Assembly: GCA_003525525.1 (NCBI GenBank)
Contig: DQED01000335.1
Coordinates: 1 to 12,671 of the forward strand
Length of the DNA stretch: 12,671 nucleotides
DNA from: Desulfovibrio sp.
GTDB lineage: Bacteria; Desulfobacterota; Desulfovibrionia; Desulfovibrionales; Desulfovibrionaceae
Direction: 5' to 3'
In this document: positions 7,537 through 12,671 of the stretch, in pieces
Layout: each line of letters starts with the position of its first letter
How positions within the stretch are numbered: position 1 is the stretch's first letter
Notes under the pieces: model-generated
Databases searched by the model: none
The model's input: only the letters and a program-made list of their open reading frames with translations
What the model was told of the DNA's origin: nothing
Program-made: the position numbers and the translations under genes

Positions 7537-8424
7537 CTAACCGCGCTCGATATGGCGATGTTCAAGTGAAATATTGTAGCCAGCCTTGGACAGCGTGTCA
7601 AAGACCGACTCGGCCACGGCCACGGAGCGATGGCGGCCGCCCGTGCAGCCGAAGGCCACGGTCAGCCGGTAGCGCCCTTCCCGGGCGTAGAGGGGCAGCA
7701 GGTAGAGCAGGAAGTCCGTCAATCGCGTCAGGAACTCGCGGCCGGGGTCCTCGGCCAGGACATAGTCGCGAACGGGCGCGTCCTTGCCGGTTTTTTCCCG
7801 TAACGCCTTGTCGAAATAGGGATTGGGCAGGAAGCGCAGGTCGAAAAGCATGTCCGCCTCGGACGGTGGTCCGTACTTGAAGCCGAAGCTCATGATGTGG
7901 ACCTTGAGCGTGCCCTTGGCCGGACGGATGGAGGCCCATTTTTCCTGGAGCTTGCGGCGCAGATCATGGATGGAGAAATCCGTGGTGTCGATGACCATGT
8001 CCGCGGCGTCGCGAAGCGGCGTCATGCGCTCCCGCTCGGCGGCCACGGCCTGTTCCAGGCCCATGGTCGGGCTTTCCAGGGGATGGGGTCGGCGGGTGGT
8101 GGCGTAGCGGCGGATGATCTCCTGGGTGTCGGCCTCGAAAAAGATGATCTGCAGCCCCACATCCCGGCCCGTGACCTGGGCCAGCGTCGCGCCCCAGTCC
8201 CGGTCGAGGTCGGCCTGACGCACGTCCATGCCAAGCGCCAGGCCCTTGTAGCGCTTGCCGCCCTTCTCGTCGAAAAGTCCGATGAGCTTGGGCACGAGGC
8301 TGACCGGCAACCCGTCCACGCAAAAAAAGCCCAGGTCCTCGAACACCCGCAAGGCCGTGCTCTTGCCGGACCCGGACAGACCGGTCAAAATGACGATCGT
8401 CAATTCCGCAGGCGCGTCTTCCAT
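7537..8424 (-). CDS. rapZ: RapZ-type P-loop nucleotide-binding regulator
   Basis: 295-residue protein of the RapZ/YvcJ family. Walker A is GLSGSGKS (15-22); the N-terminal kinase-like domain continues with ATTRRPHPLESP (108-119) and IDTTDF (145-150); the C-terminal domain has VHIMSFGFKYGPP and the family motif GCTGGRHRSV (259-268). In E. coli RapZ binds the sRNA GlmZ and controls glucosamine-6-phosphate synthase. That sRNA pair is not known in Desulfovibrionaceae, so the RNA target here is open. The start ATG 8424 has GGAGGG (8434-8439) 9 bases upstream; an in-frame ATG at 8472 exists but adds a non-conserved leader. It lies between ptsN and EIIA, an arrangement common in proteobacteria that links it to PTS signalling. 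Confidence 0.96.
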   Translation of the reverse strand: MEDAPAELTIVILTGLSGSGKSTALRVFEDLGFFCVDGLPVSLVPKLIGLFDEKGGKRYKGLALGMDVRQADLDRDWGATLAQVTGRDVGLQIIFFEADTQEIIRRYATTRRPHPLESPTMGLEQAVAAERERMTPLRDAADMVIDTTDFSIHDLRRKLQEKWASIRPAKGTLKVHIMSFGFKYGPPSEADMLFDLRFLPNPYFDKALREKTGKDAPVRDYVLAEDPGREFLTRLTDFLLYLLPLYAREGRYRLTVAFGCTGGRHRSVAVAESVFDTLSKAGYNISLEHRHIERG

Positions 8425-8728
8425 GCCTTTTCGCCCTCCGGCCGCGTGCGTCGCACCGTCCGTGCCGCACACGCGGGAAGCGAAGATACGTTAATCCCGA
8501 TTCTGCTCGAAAAATCGCCCTCAAAAAAAGGAACCCGCGTCCGGCGCGCGTCACAGACCTTGCCCCGCCGCCGGTCCGCCTCCCCAGGAAGGGGCAAGCG
8601 CCCTCGCCCGGCCGGCGCGACATCGCTTCAATACCCGGCCGCGTGCGGGCGAATACCCGCAAACAATACCCCCTGTCCATCGCGGTTGCATGACAGCCGC
8701 CGCGAGGACAGGGGGCATCGGGTCTTTT
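8425..8728 (-). other. Structured gap between ptsN and rapZ
   Basis: About 300 bases with no convincing open frame, unusual within an otherwise tight gene series. Besides the hairpin at 8669-8715 it contains three copies of AATACCC on the plus strand (8630-8636, 8652-8658, 8665-8671) and a further inverted pair CTTGCCCC/GGGGCAAG (8559-8566, 8591-8598). No promoter stands out. It could be a leader for rapZ, an RNA processing site, or a small RNA; none is demonstrated. Confidence 0.45.
8669..8715 (-). terminator. Long hairpin after ptsN (terminator or processing structure)
   Basis: Arms CCCCCTGTCC (8669-8678) and GGACAGGGGG (8706-8715) pair perfectly, and inside them TCGCGG (8680-8685) pairs with CCGCGA (8700-8705): 16 pairs with one bulged base and a 14-base loop. 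It lies 13 bases after the ptsN stop. No T run follows, so a classic intrinsic terminator is not supported; attenuation, 3'-end protection or RNase processing are alternatives. Confidence 0.55.
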
Positions 8729-9181
8729 TCAGGCCGCGGCCGTGAGCACGCGCCACAAGGCCGCGTCGTCCCCGGCGCCGAGAAAGGCGCGCCGGAACGA
8801 TTCGTCGGACAACAGCCTGGAGATGTGGGCCAGGATGCGCAGGTGCAGGCCCGCAACATGTTCCGGCGCAAGGACGAGAAAGAAGATGCGGCAGGGTTTC
8901 AAATCCAGCGCATCGAAGTTCACGCCCTTGAGGCTTCTGCCGACGACGATGACGATCTGCTGGAGGCTCTCCATCTTGCCGTGGGGAATGGCCACGGCGT
9001 CGCCGATGCCGGTGGTGCCGAGGCTTTCACGGTCCAGCAGCACCTGGCGGGCCCGGGCGTCGTCGAAATCGGGCCAGCGTTTCTTGATCGGCGCGACCAG
9101 TTCGGCCAACACGTCGGGCTTGGACTCGGCGGCAAGGTCCCCGATGATGAAATCGGGCTGGAGATAATCCTCAAGCTTCAT
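8729..9181 (-). CDS. ptsN: Nitrogen PTS phosphocarrier EIIA-Ntr
   Basis: 150-residue EIIA of the fructose/nitrogen type. The active-site histidine is H67 in TTGIGDAVAIPHGK, and the downstream strip FFLVLAPEHVAGLHLRILAH (98 onward) is the conserved part of the domain. It acts as a terminal phosphoryl acceptor that regulates partners rather than transporting sugar; in enterobacteria it controls potassium uptake and other targets according to its phosphorylation. The ATG at 9181 directly abuts the TAA of hpf (9184-9182) with no base between them, so translation is probably coupled. Only a weak ribosome site (GGAACGGG) precedes it. The rpoN-hpf-ptsN order is widely conserved in proteobacteria. 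Confidence 0.96.
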   Translation of the reverse strand: MKLEDYLQPDFIIGDLAAESKPDVLAELVAPIKKRWPDFDDARARQVLLDRESLGTTGIGDAVAIPHGKMESLQQIVIVVGRSLKGVNFDALDLKPCRIFFLVLAPEHVAGLHLRILAHISRLLSDESFRRAFLGAGDDAALWRVLTAAA

Positions 9182-9730
9182 TTATACGCCCGTTCCAGGA
9201 TCGATCAGGCCGAAGTCGCCGTTGCGCAGACGGTAGATGACGTTGGGCCGTTCGGTTTCGGAGTTGAGGAACACCAGGAATTCCTTCTTGAGGCTCACGA
9301 GCTGCTCGGCTGCCTCTTCGACGGCCATGGGCTTGGGCTCGTAGGCGTCGGTCTGCACGATGGTCGGGGTGCGTCCGCCCTGGGCGTCTTCGCTGATGCT
9401 GATGACCTGCGTACGCACGGTCTCGGCGGCCTGGCGGCGGCGGTCCTTCTGCTTTTCGCGGAACTTCTTGGCCTGCGCCTCGACCTTGTCCAGGATCATG
9501 TCAATGGTGGAGTACATGTCCTCGGACACTTCGTGGGCCGAGATGTGCATGTTGTCGGCCAGGAAGATGACGTCGGCCATCTGCCGGGTCTTCTCCACGG
9601 CAAGGTTGACTTGCAGTTCGGAAGCATCGGTGGCGACGGTATATTTGGCGAGCTTGTCGAAACGCTTGCGGGCGTAGTCGCGCAAATGATCCGACGGTTC
9701 AAAATTCTTGAAATTAAAGGTGATGTTCAT
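9182..9730 (-). CDS. hpf: Ribosome hibernation promoting factor, long form
   Basis: 182-residue protein. The N-terminal S30AE/YfiA domain (about 1-100: MNITFNFKNFEPSDHLRDYA, ...MADVIFLADNMHISAHEVSE) binds the small-subunit decoding channel and blocks tRNA and mRNA. A charged linker follows, then the C-terminal dimerisation domain (about 125-182, with VIYRLRNGDFGLIDPG). The presence of the second domain marks the long form, which pairs ribosomes into 100S dimers without RMF. Start ATG 9730 has GGAGG (9736-9740) just upstream; the frame is open 51 bases further but into the rpoN gap. It lies 50 bases after rpoN and abuts ptsN. Confidence 0.96.
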   Translation of the reverse strand: MNITFNFKNFEPSDHLRDYARKRFDKLAKYTVATDASELQVNLAVEKTRQMADVIFLADNMHISAHEVSEDMYSTIDMILDKVEAQAKKFREKQKDRRRQAAETVRTQVISISEDAQGGRTPTIVQTDAYEPKPMAVEEAAEQLVSLKKEFLVFLNSETERPNVIYRLRNGDFGLIDPGTGV

Positions 9731-9780
9731 GGAGTCCTCCGGGGTGGCGTGTATTGGGCCGGGAATCCCGACCCGAAGCA

Positions 9781-11217
9781 TCAGAAAACTTCCTTGCGCT
9801 TGGATGAGGATTCGATCCCCATGGCCGTGCGGTATTTGGCCACGGTGCGGCGGGCGATGTTAATCTGCAGTTCGTCCTTGAGCATGTCGGCGATGGCCTC
9901 GTCGCTGATCGGACGTTTGGCGTTTTCGCCGGCGATGATGCGCTTGATCATGGCCTTGACCGACTCGGAGCCCACCGTGCCGCCGTCGTCGAGATCCAGG
10001 GAGCTGTTGAAGAAGAACTTCAGCTCGAAAATGCCGTGGGGTGTGGCCACGTACTTGTTCGAGGTGATGCGGCTGACGGTGGATTCGTGCATGCTGATGT
10101 CGTCGGCCACGTCCTTGAGGATGAGCGGCCGCAGGCGCGTCACGCCGTGCTCAAAAAACTCCCGCTGAAATTTGACGATGCTTTCCAGCACCTTGTAAAG
10201 CGTGCGCTGGCGCTGGTAGAGGCTTTTCATGAGCCACATCGCCGAGCGCATCTTGTCTTGCAGGTAGTCCTTGTCCTTGTCCGACTTGGGATTGACTCCC
10301 TCCATGTAGGAGGCATTGAGGTTGAGCCGCGGCATGCCTTCTTCGTTGAGCAGGATGACGAAGTCGTCGCCGTACTTGTAGACGAAGGCGTCCGGGCTCA
10401 CGTAGATGGGGTCGCCCGAGCCGTAGCTCGCCCCGGGCATGGGATTGAGCGTCTGGAGCAGCTCCAGGTATTCCTTGAGCTTCTCCATGGTCAGACGAAA
10501 TTTCTTGGCCAGGGGCTTGTAGCGCTTTTTTTCCAGGTCTTCGAGGTGGTCGCGCACGAGCTCGATGAGAATCGGGTCGTCCCATCCGTAGATTTCAATC
10601 TGGGTGAGCAGGCATTCGCTCGGCGTACGGGCGGCCACGCCCACCGGGTCGAAGCGCTGGAGGCGGTGCAGCACCTCCTCCACCATGTCTTCCGAGGCGC
10701 CCGTCATCTGCGCGAGCTCTTCCGCGGAGGCGCGCAGATACCCTGAGGAGTTGAGGCTGCCGAGGATGACCTCGCCTATTTCGAGCTCTTTTTCCGTGAA
10801 GTTGGAAAGCCGCATCTGCCAGCCGAGGTGCCCTTCCAGGGACGGCTTGGAGGCGAGCCTGGCGTCGAAAGCCATGCCCTCCTCGGGAAGCTCGCTCTCC
10901 CGGGCCAGGGACTGGCGGCTGGTGCTGGCGAAATCGCCGATGTAGTCCTCCCACTCGGCGTTTTTGAGCAGTTCCTTTTCCATGGCCGCGTCGCTGGAAT
11001 CGCCCGTGGGGCCGAGGTTGTCCTCGGCCATGGTGCGTTCCGGCTGACGCTCGTCCTCGAGGGATTCCTCGAGAAGGGGGTTTTCCAGAAGCTCCTGCTG
11101 CACGCTTTCCAGGAGCTCCAGCCGGGAAAGCTGCAGGAGCTTGATGGCTTGCTGCAGTTGGGGGGTCATCACCAACTGCTGGGAGAGTTTGAGCTGCTGT
11201 CGCAGTTCGAGAGCCAT
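9781..11217 (-). CDS. rpoN: RNA polymerase sigma-54 factor
   Basis: 478-residue sigma54. Region I (1-50) is Gln/Leu-rich and contacts the activator (MALELRQQLKLSQQLVMTPQ); an acidic region II (about 50-110) follows; the core-binding domain spans about 115-310; a helix-turn-helix is at 365-390 (ADDISMHESTVSRITSNKYV); and the RpoN box ARRTVAKYR (455-463) reads the -24 element. All regions are intact. ATG 11217 is chosen because it gives the canonical N-terminus; its ribosome site (GGTAGAA) is weak, and the open frame continues upstream to 11304 without conserved sequence. It directs bacterial-enhancer-dependent transcription of nitrogen, motility and metabolic genes. In many proteobacteria lptB sits directly upstream; here pyrG does. 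Confidence 0.97.
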   Translation of the reverse strand: MALELRQQLKLSQQLVMTPQLQQAIKLLQLSRLELLESVQQELLENPLLEESLEDERQPERTMAEDNLGPTGDSSDAAMEKELLKNAEWEDYIGDFASTSRQSLARESELPEEGMAFDARLASKPSLEGHLGWQMRLSNFTEKELEIGEVILGSLNSSGYLRASAEELAQMTGASEDMVEEVLHRLQRFDPVGVAARTPSECLLTQIEIYGWDDPILIELVRDHLEDLEKKRYKPLAKKFRLTMEKLKEYLELLQTLNPMPGASYGSGDPIYVSPDAFVYKYGDDFVILLNEEGMPRLNLNASYMEGVNPKSDKDKDYLQDKMRSAMWLMKSLYQRQRTLYKVLESIVKFQREFFEHGVTRLRPLILKDVADDISMHESTVSRITSNKYVATPHGIFELKFFFNSSLDLDDGGTVGSESVKAMIKRIIAGENAKRPISDEAIADMLKDELQINIARRTVAKYRTAMGIESSSKRKEVF

Positions 11218-11258
11218 TTCTACCGCCGTGCGCGCTTTTGCAGGTTCGTCGAGACCAT

Positions 11259-11283
11259 GCGGGGCCGGTGTCGCCGGCCCCGC
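11259..11283 (-). other. GC-rich hairpin in the rpoN leader
   Basis: GCGGGGCCGG (11259-11268) and CCGGCCCCGC (11274-11283) are perfect ten-base arms around a 5-base loop, ending 41 bases before the rpoN start. No T run follows on the minus strand, so it may act as leader structure or Rho-dependent end of pyrG. Confidence 0.5.
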
Positions 11284-11285
11284 CC

Positions 11286-11301
11286 AACAAAAAGCATGCC
11301 A
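11286..11301 (-). promoter_or_regulatory. Candidate sigma54 promoter upstream of rpoN
   Basis: On the minus strand the 16 bases read TGGCATGCTTTTTGTT against the sigma54 consensus TGGCAC-G-N4-TTGCW. The -24 GG and spacing are right; the -12 GC is GT, the main deviation. It lies about 70 bases before the rpoN start, suggesting possible autoregulation. It overlaps the dyad at 11297-11320, so the match may partly reflect that structure. Confidence 0.35.
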
Positions 11302-11320
11302 CAATTGAAGGATTGTGGCA
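11297..11320 (-). terminator. Dyad after pyrG: weak terminator or operator
   Basis: TGCCACAAT (11297-11305) and ATTGTGGCA (11312-11320) are perfect nine-base arms around a 6-base loop. On the minus strand the stem is followed by TGC and five T (11293-11289), as in a weak intrinsic terminator for pyrG. A symmetrical operator is the other reading. Confidence 0.5.
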
Positions 11321-11394
11321 ATCCGCCAGATTGTCCGTTGCCGTGGTGGCCACGGTGGCGTTGCGCCCTGCCCTGCCTGGGAAAACGGCCGCGC

Positions 11395-12671
<1,277 letters not shown>

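Noticed and set aside
8690..10168. Plus-strand open frame of 492 residues
   Set aside because: Antisense shadow across ptsN, hpf and the end of rpoN, all of which are well supported on the minus strand.

Overview
The window looks like chromosome of a high-GC Desulfovibrionaceae bacterium, in the neighbourhood of Desulfovibrio/Solidesulfovibrio. This is inferred from codon use and from a typical gene series: rpoN, long-form hpf, ptsN, rapZ, mannose-family PTS genes, then a family II (DHH) pyrophosphatase. No species is claimed.

Left part (1-2816). A GT4-type glycosyltransferase runs leftward out of the window. Divergent from it is a diguanylate cyclase with a degenerate receiver-like N-terminus, a GAF-like middle and an intact GGEEF active site with an I-site. 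A tRNA-Arg(CCG) follows, with a near-consensus sigma70 promoter and a strong intrinsic terminator.

Middle part (about 2817-4690). This is an accessory patch at the 3' side of the tRNA. It holds the broken N-terminal end of what appears to be a tyrosine integrase (one-base frameshift), a lower-GC gene for a membrane protein built of two HPP-like repeats, and an AT-rich stretch with no convincing gene. It reads as the eroded scar of an element that integrated at the tRNA.

Right part (4662-12671). All genes are on the minus strand. In transcription order they are pyrG (5' end outside the window), rpoN (sigma54), hpf (long ribosome hibernation factor), ptsN (EIIA-Ntr), rapZ (P-loop NTPase/RNA-binding regulator), EIIA-Man, EIIB-Man, EIIC-Man and ppaC. 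ppaC has its own promoter and a UUCG-loop terminator. The genes from rpoN to EIIC are tightly packed and look like a regulatory phosphotransfer and stress module rather than a sugar uptake operon: there is no EIID, and the EIIC reading frame is split at a run of nine T.

Most interesting points: the T9 frameshift in EIIC, the integrase remnant beside the tRNA, the tandem HPP-like membrane protein, a sigma54-like promoter overlapping a dyad directly upstream of rpoN itself, and a structured about 300-base gap ahead of rapZ. I did not find a clearly new multi-gene system. The unusual elements are variations on known families.
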